A DNA stretch of 64,000 nucleotides from Spirosoma luteum DSM 19990 (GTDB lineage Bacteria > Bacteroidota > Bacteroidia > Cytophagales > Spirosomataceae). The stretch covers positions 1 through 64,000 of the forward strand of contig NZ_KB893259.1 of the NCBI RefSeq assembly GCF_000374065.1, given 5' to 3'. Shown in pieces: positions 26,417 to 34,975 of this stretch. The stretch's first letter is position 1, and each line of letters begins with the position of its first letter. The notes beneath the pieces were generated by a model, which had not been told where the DNA came from, made no database searches, and saw nothing but the letters and a program-made list of their open reading frames with translations. The position numbers were made by a program, and so were the translations under genes.

Positions 26417-27196
26417 ATGAATTCAGCTATGAACAAACCTGGTAAAACCGACGAAAATTCTGTTATCTCCATCCGTAACCTACGTAAATCGTTTGGTGAT
26501 TTGCACGTACTTCAGGGTATCGACCTGGACGTTAAGCAGGGTGAAAACATAGCCGTGCTGGGTCGTTCGGGGACGGGAAAATCGGTTTTAATAAAAATCA
26601 TCGTCGGCCTGCTCAAACCCGATTCGGGTAGCGTTGTTGTGCTGGGGCAGGATGTGGAGCAACTCAGTGCCAAGGAAATGGATACCTTCCGGCAGAAGGT
26701 AGGCTTCTCGTTTCAAAGCAGTGCGCTGTACGACAGCATGAGCATTCGGGAAAATCTGGAGTTCCCATTAGTACGAAACGTCCGGAACCTGAGCCGAGCT
26801 GACGTGGATAAAGCGGTTGAAAAAGCGCTGGACGATGTAGGTCTGTCGCAAACCATCAACCAGATGCCGTCGGAACTATCCGGTGGGCAGCGCAAACGGA
26901 TAGGCATTGCCCGCACCCTGATTCTAAATCCCGAAATTATGCTGTACGATGAGCCAACCTCTGGTCTGGACCCCATTACGAGCATTGAAATTAACAACCT
27001 GATTAACGAAGTACGGGAGCGTATCAACGCCACCTCCATTATCATTACCCACGACCTGACCTGTGCCAAAACCACCAGCGACCGGGTAGCGATGCTGCTG
27101 GACGGGAAGTTTGAACGCGTGGGCACCTTTGACGACGTATTCGCCGACCCCGATGAGCGGGTGAAGCAGTTTTATAATTACAATTTTGTGAACTGA
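26417..27196 (+). CDS. ABC transporter ATP-binding protein, MlaF-type
   Basis: 259 residues from ATG at 26417. A GTG at 26408 overlapping the upstream TGA is an alternative start. Walker A GRSGTGKSVLIK, Q-loop SFQSSALYDSMS, signature LSGGQRKRIGIAR, Walker B IMLYDEPTSGLDP and H-loop IITHD are all intact, and the MlaF-typical SALYDSMSIRENLEFPL sits after the Q-loop. It powers lipid movement between the membranes through the MlaE-type permease. The upstream permease gene and the downstream MCE gene (gap 137 bp with a heptad-armed repeat) make up a three-gene unit. Confidence 0.95.
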   Translation: MNSAMNKPGKTDENSVISIRNLRKSFGDLHVLQGIDLDVKQGENIAVLGRSGTGKSVLIKIIVGLLKPDSGSVVVLGQDVEQLSAKEMDTFRQKVGFSFQSSALYDSMSIRENLEFPLVRNVRNLSRADVDKAVEKALDDVGLSQTINQMPSELSGGQRKRIGIARTLILNPEIMLYDEPTSGLDPITSIEINNLINEVRERINATSIIITHDLTCAKTTSDRVAMLLDGKFERVGTFDDVFADPDERVKQFYNYNFVN

Positions 27197-27200
27197 ATAG

Positions 27201-27330
27201 GTAGTTTATGGTTTTCGGTTTAACGTTTATAGTCAGCTGACTCGTCAGCCACTTATACGTCAGACTCAGTCGGTACGCCGAAGCGGGGCAACCGTAAACC
27301 GTAAACCGTAAACCTTAAACCACAAACTAC
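27201..27330. repeat. Heptad-armed inverted repeat upstream of the MlaD-type gene
   Basis: The right arm is CCGTAAA x3, CCTTAAA and CCACAAA (27292-27326) then CTAC, and the ATG follows at 27334 after TAC. The left arm, 27201-27230, is GTAG followed by TTTATGG, TTTTCGG, TTTAACG and TTTATAG, the imperfect complement in the same 7-bp register. The element fills the 137-bp gap between the ATPase and MCE genes and is of the same type as those at 13259-13359 and 35447-35554. Confidence 0.8.
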
Positions 27331-27333
27331 TAC

Positions 27334-28389
27334 ATGAGTACAGATTCAACTAAGCGCAATATTACGGTCGGTGTTTTCGTGCTACTGGGGATTATCATCT
27401 TCATTGCCGGCATATTTGTGCTGGGGGGGCAGCAGAAACGCTTTACCAAGAGCATCAAGATAATAGCGGTTTTCAACGATGTAGGCGGCCTTAAGGCTGG
27501 AAACAACGTTTGGTTTTCGGGGGTCAAAATCGGCACCGTCAAACGTATTAGCTTTTATGGCACCGCGCAGGTGGAGGTTGACATGAACATTGAAGAGAGT
27601 TCGCAACAGTTTATCCGCAAAGATGCCAATGCCACCATCAGTAGTGATGGATTGATTGGCAACAAGATCGTGGTAATTACGGGCGGAACAACCAGCCATC
27701 CCGAAGTGGAAGATGGCGACCGGCTGAAAACGGTAGCGGCCCTTAGTTCGGACCAGATTCTGGAAACCCTCCAGGAAAACAACAATAATCTGCTGCGGGT
27801 CACCAAGGATTTTAAAGAACTGGTGGGTAACCTGCGCAAAGGTAAGGGCACTGTGGGGGCCGTATTGACCGATTCCATCGTAGCCGATAACTTCAAACGG
27901 GCCATGCGAAACTTGGAAAGAGCGTCCGACAATACCGTTAACCTGACGGGTTCAGTATCAAAATTTGCGTCACGACTGAACACGCCCGGTAGTCTGGCAA
28001 ACCAGCTTGTAACCGACACAACCGTGTTTCGGAGCCTGAAACGGTCGGCCACCCGGTTTGAATCCGCTATGACTTCGGCCGACCAAAGTATCAACACGCT
28101 GAGCCGAACAGCCGAAAACGTGAACAAGGCATCCGAAAAACTGAACAACACGAACAGTCCACTGGGTGTGCTACTCACCGATGGGGAAACAGCGAACAAA
28201 CTCCGTACAACGATCAATAATTTGAGTACGGGAACAGAATTACTGAACGAAGATTTAAAAGCGGCTCAGAATAACTTCCTGCTGCGGGGATTCTTCAAGA
28301 AGAAGGCAAAAGCGGAAGAGAAAGCAAGAGCCGATAGCCTGAAAGCAGTGCAGCAGCAACTACCAGACAGCACAGCCAGCAAACCCTGA
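27334..28389 (+). CDS. MlaD/MCE-domain lipid transport protein
   Basis: 351 residues. One N-terminal membrane helix (ITVGVFVLLGIIIFIAGIFV), then an MCE domain (about residues 40-120: VFNDVGGLKAGNNVWFSGVKIGTV, VEVDMNIEES, ATISSDGLIGNKIVVIT), then a long coiled-coil/helical tail with repeated SxFxxxxxxNLxxA-type heptads and a Lys/Glu-rich end. It is anchored in the inner membrane and faces the periplasm, where MCE hexamers form a lipid channel. Together with the upstream permease and ATPase it forms a MlaE-F-D unit. mlaB and mlaC are absent nearby, which is common outside Proteobacteria. Confidence 0.93.
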   Translation: MSTDSTKRNITVGVFVLLGIIIFIAGIFVLGGQQKRFTKSIKIIAVFNDVGGLKAGNNVWFSGVKIGTVKRISFYGTAQVEVDMNIEESSQQFIRKDANATISSDGLIGNKIVVITGGTTSHPEVEDGDRLKTVAALSSDQILETLQENNNNLLRVTKDFKELVGNLRKGKGTVGAVLTDSIVADNFKRAMRNLERASDNTVNLTGSVSKFASRLNTPGSLANQLVTDTTVFRSLKRSATRFESAMTSADQSINTLSRTAENVNKASEKLNNTNSPLGVLLTDGETANKLRTTINNLSTGTELLNEDLKAAQNNFLLRGFFKKKAKAEEKARADSLKAVQQQLPDSTASKP

Positions 28390-28424
28390 TTGAGTACACG
28401 GATCAGATACAGGCTAATATAATG

Positions 28425-28474
28425 ACCAACCAAATTGCCCCGGCTAACGCGTTAGCCGGGGCAATTTGGTTGGT
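28425..28474. terminator. Perfect 50-bp palindrome between convergent genes (bidirectional terminator)
   Basis: Perfect 25-bp arms (28425-28449 and 28450-28474) with no spacer. The right end touches the stop codon (28474-28476) of the leftward mannosidase gene. The position between two convergent stop codons fits a bidirectional terminator. It does not share the TTCCGTCAGCGGG core. Confidence 0.75.
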
Positions 28475-29904
28475 TACAGCCTCTGTTTTACTATATCGGG
28501 GTGTTCGGCAGCTACTTTCAGTATCATCTCTCCGAATAGCGTGTTAGCCCAGGCAAACCATTTTCGGGTAAACTTTGTCGGATCGTCTTTGTCGAACGAT
28601 TCGTGCATGAAGCCGGTACCCGCGTGGGTCTGCTTTAGCATCTGTAATTGTTGTTTTATTTCGGCGGGGTCAGTGGAAGTAAGGGCCCGCATCGTTACGC
28701 CAATGGGCCAGATGTTGTTAATCAGCGTGTGCGGACTACCGATACCTTCCCCCGCCTTACCCCGGAAAAAATACGGGTTGTCTTCGCTCAGCACGAACCG
28801 GCGGGTATTTTTATAAATCGGGTCGGCGGTCGAAACAGCCCCCAGGTATGGCAGCGAGAGCAGATTGGGCACATTGGCATCATCCTGCAACAGACGGTTA
28901 CCGTATCCATCCACCTCCAGGGCATAGATTTTACCGTATTTAGGGTGGTCGTATACGGCGTATTTCTTCAAGGCTGTCTCTACTTCGTCGGCCAGTGCCC
29001 GGCACTCCTTACTGAACGCGGCATCAGGACGAATGGCGTCGGTCATTTCAGCCAGTTGCCGCAGCGATACCACCGCAAACCAGTTGGATGGTACGTAGAA
29101 GGGAAAAATTGTAGCATCGTCTGACGGGCGGAAAATGCTGTGAATCATCCCCACCGGCCGCGTCAGGTTGCCATAACCATCACCGGGCACGGTGTCCGTC
29201 GACCAGAACGTATCGCGACCAAATTTATAGGGGCCACCGTTAGTTTTGCGCTGCTGTACCCGCATAGTCTGCACCGCCAGCTGCATAGTTTTTGCCCAGG
29301 TCTCGTCGAACGGATCTGTATCGCCGGTGCGTTTCCAGTAACCATACGCCAGCCGGATGGGGTAGCACAATGAATCGAGTTCCCACTTGCGCTCGTGCAG
29401 ACCCGGTTTCATATCGGTACGGTCTTTTTTCCACTCGCCCTCCTGCTTCGGATCGGCGTAAAAGGCGTTAGCGTAGGGGTCGCGCTGGATACACTGCGTC
29501 TGCCGACGAATGAGCCCGGCTACCAGTTTTTGCAGGGGTTCATCGGTTTTGATAAGCGATAAATAAGGCCACACCTGCGCCGTGCTGTCGCGGAGCCACA
29601 TAGCGTCGATGTCGCCCGTAATGACGAACGAATCGGATTTCCCGTCGATGACTGAATACCTGACGGTGGTATCGATGGTGTTTGGGAAACAGTTCTCAAA
29701 TAACCAGGCCAGTTCGGGGTCACGAATCGTTTTTTTCATCCGCCCGATGGTCTGCTCTACGGATTCACTGGTGAAGTTGCGTTTGGCGGGGACCTCCCGA
29801 ACCACCGGAAACGTAGGCTCGGCGACCTGCGCCCGGCTTAACCCACCCACGAATACACCTACCCCTAAGCCGGCTGACTGCTGAACAAAACGACGACGAT
29901 TCAT
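28474..29904 (-). CDS. GH125 exo-alpha-1,6-mannosidase
   Basis: 476 residues from ATG at 29904 (MNRRRFVQQSAG), chosen because a twin-arginine-type signal begins there. GH125 core motifs are present: DIDAMWLRDSTAQVWPYL (catalytic-site region), FYADPKQEGEWKKDRTDMKPGLHERKWELDSLCYP, DGYGNRLLQDDANVPNLLSLPYLG, NPYFFRGKAGEGIGSPHT and GTGFMHESFDKDDP. The family removes terminal alpha-1,6-mannose by an inverting, metal-independent mechanism. It is alone here, with no GH92/GH76 or SusC/D genes, so it is not part of a local polysaccharide locus. Exported, probably periplasmic. Confidence 0.92.
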   Translation of the reverse strand: MNRRRFVQQSAGLGVGVFVGGLSRAQVAEPTFPVVREVPAKRNFTSESVEQTIGRMKKTIRDPELAWLFENCFPNTIDTTVRYSVIDGKSDSFVITGDIDAMWLRDSTAQVWPYLSLIKTDEPLQKLVAGLIRRQTQCIQRDPYANAFYADPKQEGEWKKDRTDMKPGLHERKWELDSLCYPIRLAYGYWKRTGDTDPFDETWAKTMQLAVQTMRVQQRKTNGGPYKFGRDTFWSTDTVPGDGYGNLTRPVGMIHSIFRPSDDATIFPFYVPSNWFAVVSLRQLAEMTDAIRPDAAFSKECRALADEVETALKKYAVYDHPKYGKIYALEVDGYGNRLLQDDANVPNLLSLPYLGAVSTADPIYKNTRRFVLSEDNPYFFRGKAGEGIGSPHTLINNIWPIGVTMRALTSTDPAEIKQQLQMLKQTHAGTGFMHESFDKDDPTKFTRKWFAWANTLFGEMILKVAAEHPDIVKQRL

Positions 29905-30039
29905 GCCTATCTCTGCTGTAAAAAAACGTTTAGCCTGCAAACTAACGACCGGAAGCCGCCATTTGCAACGCATAGGCAACTTTCATTATGGCACAAAAAA
30001 TTCACACGCCCGTCTCAACCGAAACTGTTTACTTGCAGC

Positions 30040-30663
30040 ATGACAACCCAACAACCCATCCGCGCCCTCTTTTTAGACATCGGGGGCGTGTTGCTCACCA
30101 ATGGCTGGGACCGCCACGCCCGCCAACGGGCCGCTCAGAAATTCGATCTGGACTATGACCAGCTAAACGAACGGCACCACCTGACCTTTGACACCTACGA
30201 ATCGGGCAAGCTGAGTCTGGACGAGTACCTGACCCGGATTGTTTTTTACCAGCCCCGCCCCTACACCCGCTCTGAGTTCACGCAATTTATTATGGAACAG
30301 TCGGAGCCTTTTACCGATATGATTGACCTGGTTTGCCAGCTCAAAGCACAGCATGGCCTGAAGCTAATGGCGGTGAACAACGAAGGGCGTGAAATTAATG
30401 AGTACCGGATCAGGCACTTTGGGCTGGGTAACTTCATCGATGCCTTCGTGTCCTCCTGCTACGCTCACTTCCGCAAACCCGACACCGACATTTTCCAGTT
30501 AGCCCTCGACATCGCCCAACTCGCTCCTGCACAAGTGCTTTACATTGATGACCGAATGATGTTTACGGAAGTGGCCAGCACGCTGGGTATGCAGTGCATT
30601 CACCACGTCGATTACGCATCGACCCGGCAGAAACTGGCCAAGGCCGGACTAGTACTGGGGTAA
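30040..30663 (+). CDS. HAD-superfamily hydrolase (IA-type phosphatase)
   Basis: 207 residues. HAD motif I is FLDIGGVLL with nucleophile Asp13; the second position holds Gly where most phosphatases have Asp, as in the epoxide-hydrolase-N-domain/YihX-like subgroup (DxGGV). Motif II is AVNNEGRE, with Asn where Ser/Thr is usual, motif III Lys is in HFRKPDTDIF and motif IV is LYIDDR. The helical cap lies between residues about 20 and 95. The likely role is hydrolysis of a small phosphorylated sugar or nucleotide; the substrate is not inferable. Divergent from the GH125 gene and convergent with murI. Confidence 0.85.
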   Translation: MTTQQPIRALFLDIGGVLLTNGWDRHARQRAAQKFDLDYDQLNERHHLTFDTYESGKLSLDEYLTRIVFYQPRPYTRSEFTQFIMEQSEPFTDMIDLVCQLKAQHGLKLMAVNNEGREINEYRIRHFGLGNFIDAFVSSCYAHFRKPDTDIFQLALDIAQLAPAQVLYIDDRMMFTEVASTLGMQCIHHVDYASTRQKLAKAGLVLG

Positions 30664-30701
30664 AAATCAGGGAACTCATCCGGGGATGATGAAAATCATC
30701 A

Positions 30702-30763
30702 ATTTCCGGACGTTTCCGTCAGCGGGGGAATTAATTCCCCCGCTGACGGAAACGTCCGGAAAT
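30702..30763. repeat. Perfect 62-bp palindrome, TTCCGTCAGCGGG family
   Basis: Two perfect 31-bp arms (30702-30732, 30733-30763) with core GGGGGAATTAATTCCCCC. They share TTCCGTCAGCGGG with 17349-17394. Partial copies of the arm (ACGGGAACGTCCGGAAA) follow at about 30776-30800. It lies between the convergent HAD and murI genes, where it may also end transcription. Confidence 0.85.
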
Positions 30764-30808
30764 GTACGGGAACATATGCCCCTTACGGGAACGTCCGGAA
30801 AGAGCGAG

Positions 30809-31624
30809 CTACACCTGTCCTGACCGAACGGGCTCACCGTAGAAAACGGTGGCCTGCCGGTCAAAATCGTCGGTTGAGTCAGTAGTCAGGAATGTTCGTT
30901 TACCGTGCTGACTGATTTGCCGTTCCAGTTCGGGGTGGCGGGTGAGGTAGTCGGCCAGGCTATCGGCTACAATGCCGCCCTGCGTTAAAATGGTGGCATT
31001 ACCTGGCGTGTACTGCCGAATTTTATCCAGTAACAGCGGGTAGTGGGTACAGGCTAACAGGATGGTATCGATACCCGGTGCTTTTTCCATCAGTCGGTTT
31101 AGGTGTTGCTGCACGAAATAATCCGCACCGGGGCTGTCGTACTCGCCGTTTTCGACCAGCGGTACCCACATCGGGCAGGCTTCCTGAGACACCTGTAAGT
31201 CCGGAAAAAACTTCTCGATTTCCACCCGGTACGATTCCGAGGTTACGGTTCCCGGCGTGGCCAGAATTCCTACATTACCCGTTTTTGAGTATCTGCCAAT
31301 CACTTCCGCCGTGGGGCGAATCACGCCCAGCACCCGCCGGTCCGGGGCCAGCGTTGGTAAATCTAACTGCTGAATGTTCCGCAGGGCTTTAGCCGAAGCC
31401 GTATTGCAGGCCAGCACCACCAGCCGGCACCCCCGGTCGAACAGGTGCCGGACGCATTCCAGCGTGTACTGGTACACGGTATCGAAGGAACGGGTACCGT
31501 AGGGCGTTCGGGCATTGTCGCCGAGATACAGGTAGTCGTACTGCGGTAGCTGGCGGACAATTTCCCGGAGTACCGTCAGGCCGCCATAGCCAGAGTCGAA
31601 CACGCCAATGGGTTGATTAGTCAT
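30809..31624 (-). CDS. murI: Glutamate racemase
   Basis: 271 residues, ATG start. It interconverts L- and D-glutamate for peptidoglycan. Both catalytic cysteines are present: Cys73 in LACNTAS and Cys192 in LACTHYPLL. The substrate-site motif FDSGYGGLTVLRE is at the N-terminus and DNARTPYG follows. Length is normal. It lies downstream of alaS on the minus strand, but a strong terminator (31631-31670) ends just 6 bases before its ATG, so independent expression or attenuation must be considered. Confidence 0.96.
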   Translation of the reverse strand: MTNQPIGVFDSGYGGLTVLREIVRQLPQYDYLYLGDNARTPYGTRSFDTVYQYTLECVRHLFDRGCRLVVLACNTASAKALRNIQQLDLPTLAPDRRVLGVIRPTAEVIGRYSKTGNVGILATPGTVTSESYRVEIEKFFPDLQVSQEACPMWVPLVENGEYDSPGADYFVQQHLNRLMEKAPGIDTILLACTHYPLLLDKIRQYTPGNATILTQGGIVADSLADYLTRHPELERQISQHGKRTFLTTDSTDDFDRQATVFYGEPVRSGQV

Positions 31625-31630
31625 GGTTTT

Positions 31631-31670
31631 ATAAAAAAACCCTATAAGGTCTTTGAGATCTTATAGGGTT
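31631..31670 (-). terminator. Terminator between alaS and murI, abutting the murI start
   Basis: Minus strand: 11-bp stem AACCCTATAAG/CTTATAGGGTT (31660-31670 with 31638-31648), 11-nt loop, then a T7 tract (31637-31631). The murI ATG (31624) follows after six bases, leaving no space for a separate promoter. Confidence 0.85.
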
Positions 31671-31689
31671 AAAAAGCATCAATGCTTCA

Positions 31690-34347
31690 TTACCCCAGCA
31701 GTTGCCGTCCCTGCTCCAATGCGGCATCCAAACCGGACGAATCGGTGCCGCCCGCCGTCGCGAAAAATGGCTGACCGCCCCCGCCCCCTTTGATATTTTT
31801 GGCTAGTTCTTTTACCACCTGACCCGCATTCATCTTCTTATCCTGAATTAGTGAATCGGGAAGCATAACGGCTAGTTGTGGCTTACCGTTGATGTCGGCC
31901 CCCAATACTAGGGCGAGGTTATCCACTTTGGCTTTCAGGTCGTAAGCCAGTTGTTTGAGCGCGTCGGCGTTGGGAACATCCACCCGCTCAACTAAGCGGG
32001 AATGGCCATTAACCGCTTCTACTTTCTCCAGCAACTGGTTTTTCAACTGCTGCACCTTTTCGTTTTGCAGGGCTTCGACCTGTTTCTGCAACGCAGTGCG
32101 CTCATCCAGCAGCGACTGAACTGCTTTCACCATGTCTTTGGGGGCTTTCAGGAGGTCTTTCAATTCAGCCACCACCGCCATCTGCTCATTGATGAGGGCT
32201 TCGGCACCGGCCGAGGTTTTGGCCTCTACCCGCCGAACACCCGTCGAGACGGACCCTTCGCTGGTGAACTTGAATAGTCCGATGTGGCCCGTGGCCGGTA
32301 CGTGCGTTCCTCCGCAAAGCTCCACCGAGTAACTGGGATCGAAGGTGATGACCCGGACGAAATCGCCGTATTTCTCCCCGAACAGGGCCGTAGCACCCAA
32401 GGCTTTTGCCTGTTCGATGGGTACGTTCCGCTTTTCATCCAGTTTGATATTCTCCCGGATTTTCTCATTCACGATGCGCTCTACTTCGGTTAGTTGCTCA
32501 TCCGTCACCTTGCTGAAATGCGAGAAATCGAACCGCAGCGCATCGGGGCCAACGTACGAACCCTTCTGAGCTACGTGCGTACCGACCACCTCGCGCAGGG
32601 CAGAATGCAACAGGTGCGTGGCGGAGTGGTTGCTGGCAATAAGACCACGGCGCGACGCGTTGACGGCGGCATAAACGGAATCTGCTTCGGTCAGTAGCTC
32701 ATCGATGCCGCGTACATCTTCCACAATATGAATGACCAGGTCATTTTCTTTCTTCGTATCCAACACCGTGAGTGTGCCGATTTCGTCTGAACCCACAAAT
32801 AGGCGCAGGGTACCTGTATCACCAATTTGCCCACCCGATTCGGCGTAGAACGGTGTTTTGTCAAGCACAACCTGTATTTGTGCACCCTGTTTATTCTGAA
32901 TTTTGCGGTATTTCACCACGTGGGCTTCCGTTTCGGGCTGGTCGTACCCAACAAATTCGATTTTGTCCGTTTCGGCCAGTTCAGTCCAGTCACCCGCTGA
33001 CGAGGTAGCATCTTTCCGTGACCGGGCTTTCTGCTCCTGCAAGGCTTTCTGGAATCCGGCTTCGTCGATACTCAGGCCCTTCTCGCGGGCAATGAGTGCG
33101 GTCAGGTCAGCCGGGAAACCGAAGGTGTCGTTGAGTTCAAAGACCGTTTCGCCGGGGATTTCATGCTCATTTTTACCGGCCAGGTCCGAAATGATCTGGT
33201 CCAGGCGACCCAGTCCACTACCCAGCGTCCGCAAAAAGGCAATCTCTTCTTCCCGAATAACGGTCGCCACAAAATCGCGCTGAGCGTTCAGTTCGGGGAA
33301 TACGTCGGCAAATTGCAGGGCCAGCGTGGGCACGAGTTTGGTCATGAATGGCTCGGTCATGTTGAGGTACGAGTAGCCGTAACGGATGGCCCGGCGCAGA
33401 ATTCGACGGATCACGTACCCCGCTTTGGCATTGCTCGGCACCAGCCCATCGGCAATGGCGAAGGATACCGCTCGGATATGGTCGGCAATGACGCGCATGG
33501 CGACATCCTGCTTGCTGGTTCCGGCTTCGTAAGTCAGGCCCGAAACCTCTTCGATAACGCGAATCGTTCCGGTAAATACGTCGGTATCGTAGTTCGACCG
33601 TTTCTGCTGAATGGCCATGCACAACCGTTCGAAACCCATGCCCGTATCCACGTGCCGGGCGGGCAAGGGGTCCAATGAGCCATCGGCCTTGCGGTTGAAC
33701 TGCATGAATACCAGGTTCCAGATCTCCACCACCTGCGGATGGTCGGCGTTAACCAGTTCTTTGCCCGGCGTTGAGGCTACTTCCTCCGGCGTCCGCAAAT
33801 CGACGTGAATTTCGGAGCAGGGACCGCAGGGGCCGGTTTCACCCATCTCCCAGAAGTTATCCTTCTTGTTGCCGTAAATGATCCGATCTTCGCCCACGAT
33901 GGGTTTCCAGAGGTCGAACGCTTCCTGGTCGAAGGGCACATTGTCTTTCTCATCACCCTCGAATACCGACACGTAGAGCCGATCTTTGGGCAGGCCATAT
34001 ACGTCGGTAAGCAGTTCCCACGCCCATTCGATGGCTTCTTTCTTGAAATAATCCCCAAACGACCAGTTGCCGAGCATTTCGAACATGGTATGATGGTAGG
34101 TATCGAATCCTACATCTTCCAGGTCGTTGTGCTTTCCCGATACGCGCAGGCACTTTTGCGTATCGGCCACCCGTTTGGATGGGGGGGTGCCGTTGCCGAG
34201 GAAAAAATCCTTGAACTGCGCCATGCCTGAGTTGTTGAACATCAGACTAGGGTCGTTCTTGGCAACCAGCGGGGCCGAAGCGACAATCAGGTGTTGTTTG
34301 GATTGGAAAAACTCGAGAAAGTGCCGACGTATTTCGTGGGAAGTCAT
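31690..34347 (-). CDS. alaS: Alanine--tRNA ligase
   Basis: 885 residues, ATG start. Class II synthetase catalytic core at the N-terminus (SAPLVAKNDPSLMFNNSGMAQFKDFFLG; MLGNWSFGDYFKKEAI; GMGFERL), the tRNA-recognition domain, the editing domain with zinc ligands (SNHSATHLLH and VELCGGTHVPATG), and a C-terminal Gly-rich C-Ala domain (NIKGGGGGQPFFATAGG). It charges tRNA-Ala and edits mischarged Ser/Gly. Full length. It is divergent from a MerR-type gene; a TAAATTTG promoter box lies about 100 nt upstream of the ATG. Confidence 0.98.
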   Translation of the reverse strand: MTSHEIRRHFLEFFQSKQHLIVASAPLVAKNDPSLMFNNSGMAQFKDFFLGNGTPPSKRVADTQKCLRVSGKHNDLEDVGFDTYHHTMFEMLGNWSFGDYFKKEAIEWAWELLTDVYGLPKDRLYVSVFEGDEKDNVPFDQEAFDLWKPIVGEDRIIYGNKKDNFWEMGETGPCGPCSEIHVDLRTPEEVASTPGKELVNADHPQVVEIWNLVFMQFNRKADGSLDPLPARHVDTGMGFERLCMAIQQKRSNYDTDVFTGTIRVIEEVSGLTYEAGTSKQDVAMRVIADHIRAVSFAIADGLVPSNAKAGYVIRRILRRAIRYGYSYLNMTEPFMTKLVPTLALQFADVFPELNAQRDFVATVIREEEIAFLRTLGSGLGRLDQIISDLAGKNEHEIPGETVFELNDTFGFPADLTALIAREKGLSIDEAGFQKALQEQKARSRKDATSSAGDWTELAETDKIEFVGYDQPETEAHVVKYRKIQNKQGAQIQVVLDKTPFYAESGGQIGDTGTLRLFVGSDEIGTLTVLDTKKENDLVIHIVEDVRGIDELLTEADSVYAAVNASRRGLIASNHSATHLLHSALREVVGTHVAQKGSYVGPDALRFDFSHFSKVTDEQLTEVERIVNEKIRENIKLDEKRNVPIEQAKALGATALFGEKYGDFVRVITFDPSYSVELCGGTHVPATGHIGLFKFTSEGSVSTGVRRVEAKTSAGAEALINEQMAVVAELKDLLKAPKDMVKAVQSLLDERTALQKQVEALQNEKVQQLKNQLLEKVEAVNGHSRLVERVDVPNADALKQLAYDLKAKVDNLALVLGADINGKPQLAVMLPDSLIQDKKMNAGQVVKELAKNIKGGGGGQPFFATAGGTDSSGLDAALEQGRQLLG

Positions 34348-34444
34348 AAAACTGTAGGGCTAACGTTGCAGTCGTTTGAGGTGTGTTTGCCACTGAATGC
34401 GTACAATGGCAGAATTTATCCCTTCATAACGTGCAACCAAACGA

Positions 34445-34452
34445 CAAATTTA
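34445..34452 (-). promoter_or_regulatory. Bacteroidota -7 promoter element TAAATTTG (alaS)
   Basis: Minus-strand TAAATTTG matches TAnnTTTG and lies 98 bases upstream of the alaS ATG at 34347. It is in the divergent region shared with the MerR gene. Confidence 0.45.
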
Positions 34453-34497
34453 CGCCAAAAACTTGCAGGTTTACCCGAAGGTCAGCAAGTTTGTAGG

Positions 34498-34875
34498 ATG
34501 GAAGGCAGCGGCAAATTGTATTACAGCATCACAGAAGTAGCCGAGCGATTCGGCATCAATGCCTCCAAGCTTCGTTACTACGAAAAGGAGTTCAAAACAC
34601 TCCAGCCAAAGAAAAATCGCTCCGGCGACCGTATTTACGCGCAGGCCGATATCGACCACCTCACGGAGATTCTGGACCTGATTGACCGGCAGAAATTCAC
34701 GCTCCCCGGTGCCCGCGAATACCTGAAACAACGCGACGAACGGAAACGGGAGAACGCCCGCTACATCGGGAAGCTGCAAAAAATAAAGTCGTTTCTGGAA
34801 AAAGTCCGCGCTACGCTCGACGACGAACCGGACGAATTCGACGACAAACCAGCCAACCAGTCGATGACCGGATAA
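34498..34875 (+). CDS. MerR-family transcriptional regulator
   Basis: 125 residues from ATG at 34498, where the winged-helix domain begins (MEGSGKLYYSITEVAERF); longer readings overlap the alaS promoter. MerR HTH and wing: ITEVAERFGINASKLRYYEKEFKTLQPKKNRSGDRIYAQADIDHL, followed by a helical dimerisation region (LDLIDRQKFTLPGAREYLKQ) and an acidic tail. No effector-binding domain or metal-binding cysteines follow, so it belongs with short single-domain MerR-like regulators common in Bacteroidota. The target is unknown; its own gene, alaS and the SlyD-like gene downstream are neighbours. Confidence 0.9.
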   Translation: MEGSGKLYYSITEVAERFGINASKLRYYEKEFKTLQPKKNRSGDRIYAQADIDHLTEILDLIDRQKFTLPGAREYLKQRDERKRENARYIGKLQKIKSFLEKVRATLDDEPDEFDDKPANQSMTG

Positions 34876-34921
34876 TTGCCGGAATAAATCTATTTTTCAC
34901 AAATTATGCCCCGATCAAAAG

Positions 34922-34929
34922 TAACTTTG
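34922..34929 (+). promoter_or_regulatory. Bacteroidota -7 promoter element TAACTTTG
   Basis: TAACTTTG matches TAnnTTTG, 46 bases before the SlyD-like ATG at 34976. A T-rich stretch (34892-34897) upstream may serve as a weak -33 box. Confidence 0.55.
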
Positions 34930-34975
34930 CCTGTTCTGTTGTTGTAATAAGAAAGAAAATGCAACAGAAAATCCC

